Shown here: positions 22,488 through 35,600 of the stretch, in pieces | Position numbering within the stretch: position 1 is the stretch's first letter | Layout: every line of letters begins with the position of its first letter | Assembly (NCBI GenBank): GCA_000310025.1 | Contig: FN649739.1 | Coordinates: 3,550,500-3,614,499 of the forward strand | Source of the DNA: Ectocarpus siliculosus | Lineage: Eukaryota > Sar > Phaeophyceae > Ectocarpales > Ectocarpaceae | Direction: 5' to 3' | DNA length: 64,000 nucleotides | Position numbers and translations under genes: made by a program | Notes under the pieces: model-generated | What the model saw: only the letters and a program-made list of their open reading frames with translations | Database searches by the model: none | Told to the model about the DNA's origin: nothing

Positions 22488-22629
22488 TTATGGATAAAAG
22501 ATGGTTTTATTCGAGTTGTAAGAAAGAAACAGAAAACGAAATAAAGAACGACGTGCCTTTATGGATAAAGATGGACTTGTTTTGCGTTCTAACAAAAGAA
22601 CAAGAAAAGAAAAGAAACAAAGACGTGCC
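22488..22629. repeat. Two-copy tandem duplication, about 71 bp
   Basis: Both copies open with tttatggataaa and end with gacgtgcc; between these they are A/G-rich and diverged. The duplication overlaps the 3'-terminal frame of the minus-strand gene. Confidence 0.55.
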
Positions 22630-25600
22630 TGGAGGTTCGCTTTGCCCTGCTGGTACGTTCCGGAGAGGTTGATGTTGGAGTCGGGGATACGGTACGCAGC
22701 ACCGAAGTTCCATGGGGAAGGCTGGCCCCCGTACAGCTGATTCTGCAATGCCTGAAAAAAAAAACAAAAATCCGGAAATAGGAGTAAAAAGCAACCGACA
22801 TGAAACGAAACCGTTTGTTAACGAAAAGGGAGTCAGGCTTCCCCCGATAGAGCTGACTGGTAAGAAACTCACCTACTTGGCACTTGATGGCAAGGAAACA
22901 GCGAAAAAAACATTAAAAAAAAAAACGTCATACCGTGCGAGCTGACGGCTTTGGGGGCAATCCCCCCCATGTGCATATGGTATAGTAGCGGTTTCCCAGC
23001 ATGCACTAAGGTGCCAGATCCAACACGCGATATCAATTGCTACATCAAGATTGGTCCAACATGGTGCTACGGAGACAACTCAGAGGGAAACCCAGTGCAT
23101 CAAACCCTTAATGAGAGGTATCTACGTACACACATGACAACAATTTTGTGCTCACCGCAAGCTGTTGCTGCTGCATTTGCAAGTACTGCATGGCCGTGCT
23201 CGTCTGCTGCGCCGCTCGTACCGCCGCGTCCGTTGCCTTCTTGCCCCTCTGCGCCATCTCGTTCATCGCCGTCTGCGATCATGCCGGCCGGTGCTTATGT
23301 ATGTTAACATTTCCGTTGCGTAATGTTGGCGAATACTCTTGTACATCACTACTTCACGTTGCACTAATGCTGGGAGAGGACCCGTTCTGTGTGAACACGG
23401 ATTGGAGGACCCTACGATACCCGGCATAACTGTTGCGACAGCAGCGAGCCCTAATTTGAAGTAAGGAGCAAGAGGAACCTGATGAAGGTGACCATAGAAA
23501 GGACTTCATGTGAACATTTGACATAAGTAGCACGGGAGCCATGATAATGGTGACCATAAGAGAGATATTCTGTGAACATTTACAACAGCAGTGCCATCCA
23601 CACCGACCCCCGTCCTGTGCCCATTTCTCGTCGAAACCTCAAATGAGGGAAGGGCGACTTTCGCGGTAAACGCACGCTTTCGTGGAAATCAGTCAAGTGC
23701 GACGATTCAAAAGTCTTGGGCCAATTCAAACACCACATGCCGGTGTGTATGGCTTTGAAATGAATCCCCCCAATAACCGAATGGGACACACAAACGAGAA
23801 AAGTGACAGAGTTCATCGCTCATCCCCTCAATCCCAAATTACGATACCACCATTCTCAAGTGGCGAACGGCTTGACAACCACAAAATTCCATCAACTGGA
23901 CTAGAACGCGGAATCGCCGTATCGCTTGCTAGTCCGGTGCAAGGGGTAAACCGCATGTACAGCACAAGCCCCCACTGCAAGGACAAGAACATTAATTGAG
24001 GACACTCCCCGCTTCAAGAACCTCATGTTTCCAGTAGCAGGTTGCTTCGCCGACAGAGAAAAAAATAGTAGGAGGGTATGCATACCATACTAAGTTTTAG
24101 CATAGTAAGGTTTTCCAGTGGTACGTTGCCCTGCCGAAGGACACAAAACAATAGGACGGAATGCATACAATACTAAATTTTAGCATACAAAATATTAGGG
24201 ACAGGGTATGCAAAAGTTAGCGGTAGGGCTAGCAAAGGCATCCTCCAACAAACACCGTTATGAAAGTCCTTCGTGGTGGGAACGGCTACCATAGATGTAG
24301 GTACCTGCAGGCTGTTCCGCACGGCGGAGAATTCCCATGACGACCCGGCACGAGTGCTGGCCTCCGCCTCCTTCACGAACCACTGGTCGGCCGCCACCAT
24401 AGCCTGGAAGAACGAACGAACGCACGGACGGACGAAACCAACACGAGGGTGTTCGTAACGGGTGCGGCATGTACCGCGTGGGGGTGGGATGCTAGATGCC
24501 AGTAACAATCGTGACAAGCCTAAAACGAGAAGCGTATACAGGAGCTAGATATAGCTGGAAGCTCCAGGTCTAAGCTAGCCCGCCGTGACCTCGTGGATCT
24601 ATCTACAAAAGGTGTACATAGGTTGGCGGAACGGGATAAAAGGCCAGCAAAGCAAAACTCCGAGCCACGAATACGGCGACGGCGTGGAATAGTGCCAGTT
24701 TAGCAGCAACCGACGACAACGCGGGAAAGGCCGCCTGGCATATCAACAGCAACAGCATCGACAGATTCCCAAAAGAACGAACTAACCGATAGATATCAAG
24801 ACCTGACTTCTGAATTTCTATGGGATCGAAACACATGTTGCCAAACGAAATGAAATTGACAAGGATGTGTTGTTGGGTTTAGCTGAAGCTCAGGGTTAAG
24901 GGTTGCATTGTTCAATTTCATGATGACAGAGCAGAAGGCCTTTCCTAAAATAAGGCTGTAAATAGGCGTATGCACATGCAACTGTGTTGCCGTCAGGAAA
25001 GCGTTTTGTATGACGTCTTCAAGCCGTCAATGGAAAACATCGTACCAAGTACTTTTCTTTGGTGTGTTTCGTTTCCAAATATAGTGTGCGGGCTTGCTTT
25101 CTCCTGTGCCACCCCGGCAGGTACGTCCGTCCAACGATTGCACCGAATCGTGTTAAAGCCCGACGTACAGCACGAAAAAAAAAAAAAGTACTCATCTACC
25201 ATGGTATCCATACATGAATGTTTTCGCTTGCCTGGTAGTCGCTTGTCTCGCTCCCTTTCGCGAGTGTCTTATACCTCTGCAGAGCCTTCTCGCGGAGCAA
25301 CGTTAGCTGCTTCATGTACACCAGCTGCAGGGGAAGATCCAAAGACGTCTCAAGCTCCTCCACCTGAAAATAACCAACACGGGTACGTCCGGGGGGTGGT
25401 ATCAAGCGTCATGCAAGGGTCAATCAAGGTTGAGAGTTCGGTTAGGCGATAGGCACAGGTTCGCTAATCGTCTCCTTGTCCCTCAGCTGAAGAAGTAACA
25501 CATGCAAATGGACAAACACAAGCGTGAGGGAAAATGGCAAGGATCTCGCCAGGTCCTGAAGGATGTAACTCATACAAATGGACAAACAGAAGTGTGAGGG

Positions 25601-28520
25601 AGAATGGCAAGGATTATCCCAGGTCCTACATTTAAGAATGAACCACACGGGGTAGGGAGAGTTTCCGGCTTGTTTGTTAGGTGGCGTTACGACGTCAGTT
25701 TCGGTTGGAGTATGTTAGGGGACGCATCAGCACGAAGAGATCATGTCTGCACTGCCGCAGCTGCAACTGCACAGCCGCCCGCCCAAAAGCGCACAAATTT
25801 GCGAGCACTACTGTCAGCTACGCTTGCGACCAGATGGCTGAAAATGACCCCTTGTGTGTACAACCGCAACAGCAGTAGACTACAGCCAAACGCCAACAGC
25901 AGGTACTTGCTGCTGTGATGGCCATCCCCCTGTACTTGTGACAAGCAACATACCTTCTCGTCAAAGATGGATTCCTTTGTGGGATCGTTCTCGGTGTCCG
26001 CGGCATCCGTGCTAAATTGCTCCAAGGCCTGCAGCACCAAGCGTGACAAGCAGGCAAAGCAGGCACGACGACAAGCGCGCGCGACATCACGTGAGGGACC
26101 AAGAGGCCGGTAAACGAAGAGCAGGTATCACCAGAGCAGGAACAACCAGATAACAAACACCCTGCAACCAATGTCACCTCCAAGGGCGATTCATCTAGAG
26201 TCGAACAGCGCGCTCCCGACAAACATCGCAATTACTCGGCACCGTTGCCAAAAGATCAGGTGAATTTCAGAATATGATAGACAGCAGCAATGTTTGAAGA
26301 TACGTTGTAGGCCGGTGTTTGAAACAGCTTCTAGGTTCAATAATAGATGACCCTAACCGGCCGGTTGAATCTACCAACACCAAGAAGCAGAACCAGCGGC
26401 CTCCTTGGCCAGTGACCACAAGGTGCTGCTGCCGCCCGCCTTCCCTATACTCTATATCACTTGCACGTGCCTGGTTGCAGATGCTGTCCGCCTTCTCCCC
26501 CAGCGCCGGACACGCCTCTCCCGAGTCCACCCTGGTCTGCAACTCCTTGATGTCGCCCATCGCTTGCCGTGCGATCTTGTTGTACACCTGCGGGCACAAA
26601 ACAGACAGTAACACAGCAGTTTAACCAGAGGCGTGCAGTACTCGACGTGCTTTCACAGGAGAGCGCCACCCAGCAGTGTCAGTCAGTGGTACCCGAGCCT
26701 CCCGCACGCGGACCACGCTGCTGCTTTTGCTGCGTAAGGAGACAAGGGAGAGGTCGACGTTCGTGGGTCACCTCGGACAGGAAGAACGACGTGACGACAG
26801 AACAAAATAAAACAATAAAAATGACACGATTATTCCACAGGCGGCGGCAGAAGAGAAGGTGGGCCGTTATTCTACGCCTCCGCCCAAGGAGCAATGGCCG
26901 CGACCGAGCCCTTGTCTTGAGACCGACAACACCGTGGACCGGTTGCTTCGAGTAGACGCCGCCTAGGGCAGCCGCCTCTTGAGAGCAACAGTTAGTCAGC
27001 GCGAATACACCGACGATACAAGCTGCATCGATAATCGACGCAACTTTCATCGGTGAAGCATGGCTCCGGCAATGGATCTAGAGTGGCGGGTGCCCTGGTT
27101 GGGGGGGGGGGGGGGCGGCTGTGCCAGCCCCGAAACGCACAGTTTCGCCGTAAATGGGGCGCAGCTGTTGGAAATCTCAAGGTAGCAGTAACCAGGACCA
27201 TAAAAAGGGTTTCAACCCTGGAAAAAAACTGCTGCTGCTGTTCGAAAACCGCTTGTTGACCCGACGACAAACTTTGGACCCCCCCCCCCACTCTAAAGCG
27301 TCGGTTTGTCGTGCCCACCTCTGGCGCGTTCAACAAGCTCGTTAACGAACTGCTGTGCAAGCTACGGTATGCTGTGTGCCAAAAGAAGGGCCTTCGGCGG
27401 TTGCTTTACTTCTTATAGAGCTAGTGCTATCAGGTATTGGCAGTGCTGTGGGATCAGGGCCATAGTCCAGCAGCGTCTCCATTGAGGAAAACAGAAATAT
27501 GGCCAAACAAAGCGCAAGCCGGCACTGTTCACGCGGTTTGCGGTTTGGTTTCGTTCGTGCGGCAAGCCTGTATGGGTGGGAACATTGAAAGTTGCATTTG
27601 TTGACGAGGGCAACAACACATCGCAAGGGTTTTCGATCGAAAACCGTGTGCCGGGGCTCATGCATGTGCTCCTTACAGTACCCGCTGCTTCGCAGGTTAC
27701 CCATCAACTCCTCTGCGTACGACAACAAGCATCACCGCCTTTGTCGCAAGCAACGCTCAGATGAGACGACTCTCCGTGCCTACATACACCAACGTTCGAG
27801 ATCCGCGGTTTGCAGCCGATACGGTACAAGTAGAGCAGCATAGATGTCCAGGACAATCTAAACGTCCTAAGAATGCTAGCCCTCCTAAACCTCAAGAGAG
27901 TTGGTAGAATCAGAGGGACAGAGGGAACACCCGCTCTCCCAACGATTTGGCCAAGTTGCTGGTGCTGTACTTGAGCTGCAGTGTCACATACAACCGCTGT
28001 TCCGCTTTGCATGACCACCACCACCAACGTCAACAAAGCTCTCGGACTTTCTACCCAACCTTCAGCAGCTTACGTTGACATTCCACAACAAGGACCCACA
28101 ACACCTACATGCGCTTCCCACAGCCCACAGGGGTCATCTTAGGCATATGGCATGTACCACGGCAGCAGCAGGTAGCATTAATAGGAGGCAGCGGTTGCTT
28201 CACGCAGAGCCGCTCGCTGCAGCACGTGTCAAAAAAACTGTTTTCCAGTTTCTACAGGCAGCGACAGAGAGGGAGACGCTATCGGTGACGCCCGCCAAGA
28301 CAAGGGACCCGCTACCAACACTGCAATACAGCCACGCGCTTGCCGCATGCAGACCATCTGTCGCTCGGCCCTGCCGCATGATGGAAGCAGCAGCAGCAGC
28401 AGCAGCAGACTGTCGCAAACTCACCCCGTGGCAGCTCATGTGGTAGGCGCTTACGGAGTCCGAGGCCGCGCCGGCCGCTCTCCCCGCGAGCCCCAAAAAC
28501 ATCAAGCACGTCGCCTTCAT
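22488..28520 (-). CDS. Unrecognised helical protein with signal peptide (10 exons, about 338 aa)
   Basis: Exons, 5' to 3': 28520-28425, 27975-27931, 27352-27319, 26977-26940, 26587-26471, 26028-25954, 25363-25232, 24403-24305, 23272-23156, 22751-22488. The phases are compatible throughout. The protein starts MKATCLMFLGLAGRAAGA, a likely signal peptide, so it should enter the endomembrane system. The rest is mostly predicted helix: FVNELVERAR, IARQAMGDIKELQ, VEELETSLDLPLQ, QLTLLREKALQRY, ADQWFVKEAEASTR. A Gln-rich segment follows (MQYLQMQQQQLAALQNQ), then YGGQPSPWNF. No catalytic motif is visible. The charged helices recall the stalks of dynamin-superfamily GTPases, but there is no GTPase domain. 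Introns 5 and 7 begin with GC. Exons 3 and 4 are short and less certain. The last 45 residues lie in a duplicated A/T-rich stretch and may not be genuine. Confidence 0.6.
23455..23582. repeat. Two-copy tandem duplication, about 67 bp, in intron 8 of the minus gene
   Basis: The landmarks ggtgaccata and tgtgaacattt occur in both copies with the same spacing. The copies are diverged, so the duplication is not recent. Confidence 0.6.
24029..24192. repeat. Two-copy tandem duplication, about 83 bp, in intron 8 of the minus gene
   Basis: Shared landmarks are ttccagt, gttgc, gccga, ggtatgcata/gaatgcatac and a(a/g)ttttagcata. It lies close to the 3' side of exon 8. Confidence 0.6.
25493..25627. repeat. 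Two-copy tandem duplication, about 71 bp, in intron 6 of the minus gene
   Basis: caaatggacaaaca, gtgaggga and aatggcaaggat recur, each copy ending ccaggtcct. The copies are highly similar. Confidence 0.75.
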
Positions 28521-29648
28521 GGTTGCCGTTGCGGTTCTTCCCAGCTCCAAGGCACAAGAGGTGGTTGACTCAACACACACACCGCTGGTTGCACTGTACA
28601 GGTCACAGCAACACCAAAACAAAACAAGCGCGCACAAGACCGCCAAGTGCACACAGGAGGGGCACCGGGTGATCAACACGTAATATGAGTGGGGAATGTG
28701 CGAGCGGGATATCATCAAGTGGACGGAGCCCCCATTTTCAATTTGCAAGTGAAAGAGCACAGCCAGCAGATCGCGGAGATCTTGACCTGTAGGTTGAAGT
28801 ACGTGGCACATAGCGCTCACCAGCCATCACGAGCACTAAAAGGCGTACTTGGAGACACAAGGGGCTCACGGCAAACAGAGAGAGAGAGAGGGCATAGGAG
28901 GGATCTAGCTTCTACCCCCCGGTATGTTTACCGCTACGTAGATGTGGGCGGCAAGTCGGCCATCAACCACATATATATTATGTCCACAGACAGGTTATGT
29001 GTGTTGTATCTGCATATATATATGCGGACGGTTGTTGCATGAGAGACATGAGAGATCATGGTGGAGATGGGGCCGGAGAATTTGAGGACCGGCGCATAGA
29101 ACGCTTTTCCTTTTGTCCAGCATCCGAAAGCCACGCGCAACAAGCGTAGACTGCGGGGTACACGGCATAGATTGTGCACAACGAACGGGGGACTGCTCTG
29201 CTCAAGGCTCTGCATAGATTGTGTGCAACCTGCCCTACTTCTCTGGGTACGAAAGAAAAAAAAAGTGTTCCCGCGTGGTGGTTGTATTGAGTCACAACCC
29301 ACACGTGATGGGACAAGTAACCGCTTTCGACTAGAAATTAAAGTACGCTGCAGATAGCAATCGATCATGGGTGAGTCCGGGCGCGTGCGCGCCGGCTGTG
29401 GGCTTTAGCTTTTGCATTAGATATTTATTTCTCCGCAACGTGTACACACAAATCCACCTTGCTCACACTACTCGATGCACCTCGTTGTGCTGCTCCGCCC
29501 ATCTGCTTCTTCTGCTGCTATCCTCTGCTGTCATCTGTCGGTAGATTGGCAGCAGCAGCATCCACCATCATCATTCCGTCCGGTTCGACATCACTACCGC
29601 CGCCGTCGTCTACACCAGCTCTTCCACACTCGCTCGATTGTTGCAACC
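28521..29648. promoter_or_regulatory. Shared upstream region between the signal-peptide gene and insulysin
   Basis: This stretch of about 1.1 kb lies between two divergent start codons (28520 minus, 29649 plus). It has a short (GA)n run near 28881, ATATAT stretches near 28970 and 29015, and a CAG/CT-rich leader just before the insulysin ATG (29480-29640). Open frames here lack exon-like borders. The basal elements cannot be fixed by reading alone. Confidence 0.4.
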
Positions 29649-32600
29649 ATGGCTTGCACCGAGGACATGGCTGCTGCGGCAACTCCGGTAAGCAACGCAT
29701 TTAATTGTGATGCAGCCGTATACAGCAGTGGTAGTAGTTTTCTGCATGCCTTCTTTCTGCTGCTGCTGCTGCTGCTGTTCGGCTCCTGCCTGGGTCCCAG
29801 GAGGATTACCAACAATCAATGCGGACAAACACAATTCGAAGATCGAAGAACAGTTTTTTTCGGGCACGTCGTCAAGAAGAAGAGTGTTGGGTGCTTTGTG
29901 AAACCGCTCTGATTCTGCTCCTCCTTCTTAATGCATAACCCGAGCGGCAATAACCCGAGCGGCCTGCTGCGGGTGCTGGTGTCTTGTTTGCTTGTTGGAG
30001 GCCGTGCCGAGTCGTGCAAGATCCCCACCTCTCCGATATCAACAACGGTATTACGGTGTATCCTTCCCCGCGGGCAATCAATCTGCATTACGCACTCTGG
30101 AGTCATAGCATTGCAGTCTCCCACCGATTTGCCAAGTTCGACCGGACGTGTGGGCTGGGACGTGTCTGTAGAAGAAAAAAAACTCACTGACACGCCACGT
30201 CAAGCGACTACACACGCCTCAGCGGTTGTACATACTCGTAGACAGCTTTCGGGTGTATTCGTCTGTAATTGTATGAGTGCTAAATAGACTATAGACTACA
30301 TGCATATGAGCGTGGTATGAGCGGTGCATGGATTTTTTTTTTTAGTTATTATTGTAAAAAAACGCGCGCAGATATGACCTTGGCCCGAAAAACTCACAAT
30401 CTATGAGGCTTGCGCACCATGTTTGAGCTCGAATTACAGTAGAACCCTTCCGCTAAAAGCTATGTAACGGCCATTTGTAGTAGAACCCGAGCAAAGCAAA
30501 TAAGAAACTCCAGTCTCGACCAAAACTAAATGCAGCAGTAGTAAGCAGAGGTTGTTGAGTGCGGGCGCCTAACTACTGTATTTTCGTATTTTCGTTGTAC
30601 GGACGATGTGCCGTACCGATAATAGTAGTCAGGATTCCAACCCCCGTAACGGTTCTGACTCTCTACTCGTGAGCACGGAATGCGGGCCTGGTATGAAGAG
30701 GGATGGAAATGAAGATTGCGACAACAACTGCTTGTGAGTAGCGGTGGCCTTTGATCCGAAGAATATTGCTCTATTTTGGTCACTTGACGGGGCACGGTAC
30801 AGCTGTTAGCGCCCACACTACCTCTAGTTTTAGCCTAGGCTGGGTTCTCAGTTCCTAAGACCAGGCCAAAAATGGCTGCAATGTTGATTTTTGTGTGGGG
30901 TTCTGTTATCGAGGAACAAAGAATTGTACAAGTGAAGCGAAAACGGAAAACTCCGAAAAAAATGTATGTTTTCCTACATGTCAATCTCTCTCCAACAGCA
31001 GTGCCTCCCCGCCTCTTGCACACTGCCCGTGTTGCTGCTGTTCTGTTTATCTGCCACCGCCCACCAGCAAGCCAACAGCATACCACCCGTTGCAGAGCAA
31101 GGGCGTGAAAAGGTTGCTCCCCCAGACGTGGCCACCGAAAGAACATCTGAAATACAGGTGAGCAACCGATAGACAATGAAACCATTGCCAGGGTATTTTC
31201 GAGAGACCTAGTGTAAGAATGTAGGGACTACATAGCATGATGTAATTTAACAAATATTTTGTACGCCACGGGCGACCTTCCATTTTTGCGAGGTTGAAGG
31301 ACGAGTATCCAAGCTCACTTTACCGCATGTCAGCGGGGACATGCAGTGTTGTTGTATTCGGACACAAAGGGCGGGAAGCGAGACTCGTACCAACAAGCAA
31401 GTCTGTCGATGAAGGATGATTGGGGGAGAAAGTGAGATGAGAAGGTGTTTCATTCAGTCGGCCGAAGGCGTCGAAAACAAGAAGCTGAAGCACGCGGCAC
31501 GTCAGCAGCGATAAGAGTGGGTGGATACGATCTGCTACCGGTACGCGAGCCAATCTAGCCTAGTGACTCATCACTTTCACGAACGACTCATCCGCATGCG
31601 TCTAGGGCTAACGCGACCGTCTTTGGCGTACCTGCCGTGAGAGAGAGGGTGCCATGTACAGAATACCAAAGCTTCAAGGTGGGCTCTCTCGTTCAGCCGA
31701 GATGCCGATCTTCCTAGCGATGTCAAATTGTCGCGATGTGCCACGGAGTTGAACACAGCCAACCATACTTGCTGTGTCATGCGTAACGCTTTGATCTCTT
31801 GCGTGTTTGAGCACACCATGCTGGTGTCGGGCAGACTGGAACAGACGTTGACATGGACTCTTGTTGCATCTGTTTCGGGCGACGGTGCAGGTGGAGAAGA
31901 GCCCGAACGACGAGCGGGCCTACCGTGCGATGGAGCTACCAAGCGGCATTACGGTGAGAAGCGGGTGAAGCGCAGCACGACTAAGCACGCGGACATCCAG
32001 GAAGCACTGTTGTTGCCTACCGCCTCCGACAGTGTTGTGTGATGTCCCGTCGTCGTTCGATGGTCAAGCGCCCCAAATCTCTGTTGTCTGACTGTCTGTC
32101 TAGAATATGGCCGCTGGGTGGACAAAACCTACTGCTTACACTACTACACGTCATTACAACCAACGCATGGGATCGCTTCCCTCTCGGCCAATACCACACC
32201 TGACGCTCGGCTATTACCACATTTTCTCCTCCTGCGGGTCGCGACTTTTTTCCATATTGATGGAAGACGTTTACGAGCTGAATTCGTGGTTTCCCCCCCT
32301 GACGCCCTTCGTCCCTGTGTACAACTAGAAACCGCTGCCAAGACCCCGGAGAACACTTGTTTTTTTGCGAGTTGGTTCGTCTCCACCATCATGCCGCACG
32401 TGGTGTTATAATCGTCGACTTGCCGACTTCGCCGACAAAATTCCCGATTTAAGGACCGTCCTGGCCAATGCTTGCAGCACTGCACGTCCACGTCTCATTT
32501 CATGCCAACCAGCGGGTGGCGACCCCCGACGTCGCACGATACCGCATGTAGCTCCGAGAAGACACTCATGGAGACAGCTCACTGCACAGCACCCGTCCCC

Positions 32601-35600
32601 CGTTTTTTTTCAATCACCGCCTGCTTTTGTGGTGGATGTGGTTGTCCAGGCTATCGTTGTCTCGGACCCGGACACCAAGATCTCCGCCGCGGCGATGGAC
32701 GTTCACGTTGGCTATTTCTCTGACCCAGGTAAGCCAGTAGTCGACGCAGGGTTTTCTAAGCAAGCAAACAGAATGTACTGGATAAAGTTAGAATCGGCTA
32801 AGCTGGGGTTGTGGATAGGGTGAGGGTCTATGTGCTCCCTGCCTGGTCTTTGTTGTGCTGAACTTACTTTCTTTGCGTAGGCAGTCCAGGAAAAACAAGT
32901 ATTGTCATTTTATCCGTCTTCGAAACATTGCTTTGACTGGGCTTGCTTGTGCCCGCGGATACTTTTTTGGGTTGTGACTGCGTGCTGGGTGTGCCGAGGC
33001 TTTTGTTTGACCAGCCCTGCTTCGATTGTTCTCAACACAGCGGGCGGTATACCAATGGGACTTCCTAAACCTTATCCGTCTCTCTTTCCTCCACGTAGAG
33101 TAGCCTGGTACATGGTATCACAATGGTCCTTGGAGCTGCTACGAAATACAAGGGACATTCGGATTCAAGGGCGAATACCACAATGGTCCCTATATTTCCG
33201 AACAGGATGGGACACGTACGTTACGGCGGCGTTGCACCTACACCGATAAAACCCCCCGCCCGCCGGTCCCGTGTATTCCGACCATGAACGACAGATGATT
33301 TGCCAGGCCTGGCTCATTTTTGCGAACACCTCCTGTTCCTTGGCACCGACAAGTACCCGGACGAGTCGAGGCAAGTTTACTTTTTTTTGGAAATTTCCTG
33401 CCTATCTGTCGGCCGTGGCACACACAAGCAGTTTTGCGAGATGCCCCGCCGTCGTGGGTGATGTCCCGGCTTAGGAGAACATCTTGCGCGGGCGAACCGC
33501 TCTGCATTGTTTCTCGTCTGCCATGAGACCCAAACCATCAGCCTTTTTCTTTTAGTGTTGAAACATCGTCCACACGCACGAACATTCTGTGTTTTCGACT
33601 GCATTCTGCTTCCGAGGGAAAGAAAACATCCTCTCCTCCAGGTTTGTCTTTTTGCTTTACCTGTGTTGAACGGCACAGCAAATTAAATTTCCTTCAACCT
33701 TTAGTTGGGTCCCAGCTTGCAACATCGCGGTCGCCTTGCCGATACTTTCGGCAGGCCTGGGCATAACGTTTCCTAGAATGCAGGTAGGTATTCTTGGCGT
33801 CCGATGTCATTGCCAGCCCGAAATATTTGTTCTCCGGATAACGTTATTGCCGTTCTCATGGTTGATGGTTGTGTCGATGGCGTGGGTTGCTGGTGCTGTT
33901 GTGGGTGCTACTGTTGTTTCTCCGTTGCTGGTGCTGGTGCTGTTGCTGTTGATGCTTTTTTATCGTTGTTTTTCAGATGCTGTTGCTGTTGCTGTTGCGG
34001 ATGCTACCACTGTTGCGTGTCCGTTGCTGTTCACGGTTGGTCTTCAGCTACGAGGCGCACCTCAAGTCCCACGGAGGGTCGTCGAACGCCTACACGGCTT
34101 CCGAAGACACAGTGTACTACTTCAACGTAGCCTCGGACCATCTCGCCGGGCCCGACGGAGCGCTAGACCGCTTCGCCCAATTCTTCATCGCACCACAGGT
34201 GGGGGGTGGGGGCCCCCGCAGTTCTCGACCGAGGGGATGTACTCATGTTTTATGCCCCCTCAGTCATTTGACTCCGCATCCTTTTCGAGACGGAGCACCG
34301 CCGACACTGCCGGAAATTAGTGACACCCCTCTTTGTATCCGGGTGCTCCTTCCCTCTCTGGACTATTTTTGATGCAAATTGTCGCTCACGTAGCGGGGAG
34401 GTTGAGGGGCGGGGGGCGGGGGGGGGCAGCGCTCGGATCTGAACCTTTTGTCGAAGGTTTTGCGAGGAATGGTACATTGAAGCATTCAACCGCCGCAAGT
34501 TGTGCAGCAGTCGTACAACCTCGTATATGTATTGTACCGCCAATAAAGAGAGACGAGACTGCGACAAAGCGTAGTTTTGGAGGTAGGGACGGGCAAAGGG
34601 TGCAGAAGGAGATCGATAGGGGGGTTGGAAGGGCCCTTCTTGTTTGTCACCAACCCTCGTTCGGTTCAACACCAGACTATGCATGTCCGCAGGGATTTTG
34701 AGTTAACACCGTTTGGTTCCTGCAAGAGTAGAACGCCACCTCTGGCGATAGAGCCATGACGCGGTTTTGGTTATCCTGTGAGATCTCCTGCTTTCTGCGC
34801 AGGGAAGGGACTGCGATGAGGTGGGCAGCACTAACAATAACATTCTCCCTTCTTTACAACCAGCAACAAGTATCACTGACTGACATATTCTGAGGACTCA
34901 CAAGGGGGCTCAAAAACCGTTTTTTTGGTGGATTCTACGTGAAGTTCACCGAGTCCGCCACGGAGAGGGAGCTAAACGCCATCGAATCGGAGAACGCGAA
35001 AGATCAGACCTGTGACTACTGGCGGCTCCTGCTCATAGAGAATTCCAGGTATGCGCTTGGGGTTGCATACCTTCACCCGTACTCCAAGAACTGAGTTTGG
35101 CCGTAGAGAAACGAACTGGCGGCTATTATCAAACGGCAAGAAGTATTGGTGTACGTGACAAAACCCAGGAACCCATGTTATGACTGTTGGTGCCCCCTGT
35201 CCCGTGTTGAAGACGACACCGCTCCGTTAAATTTTGCAGCAGTGCCCCGCAATTTGGCAATGGCTTCACAGCGTCTCATCTCCTTCTTTTTATCCAATCG
35301 CCTTTCTTCCAAGGCCGGCCTGGTAGCAAAAGAAGTTGGGCACGGCCGCTTTCGTAGACGCTGTCGTCAGCGCTGCGCATACGCGTAGGTTGTTTGAGTG
35401 TCCTGCTCTCGCTTGCCTTGTGGATAGGTTGTTTGATGTGGTGAAGAGTTCGTCTGGCCCGACTGGTATCAAACAATACCCAGAGTGCGCATTGTGAGGT
35501 AGTGCGATTATAGGTGTCTACATGGCTACGCACGCCGCCCCCTATCCCTCATCTCCTGTGCCGTTGTAAGGAACCTCCGACCACCCACTCTTCACGATCG

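Noticed and set aside
27686-27709. Possible small exon (EELMGNLR) in the minus-strand gene
   Set aside because: It looks coding, but its phase does not fit between the neighbouring exons, while the join without it is in frame.
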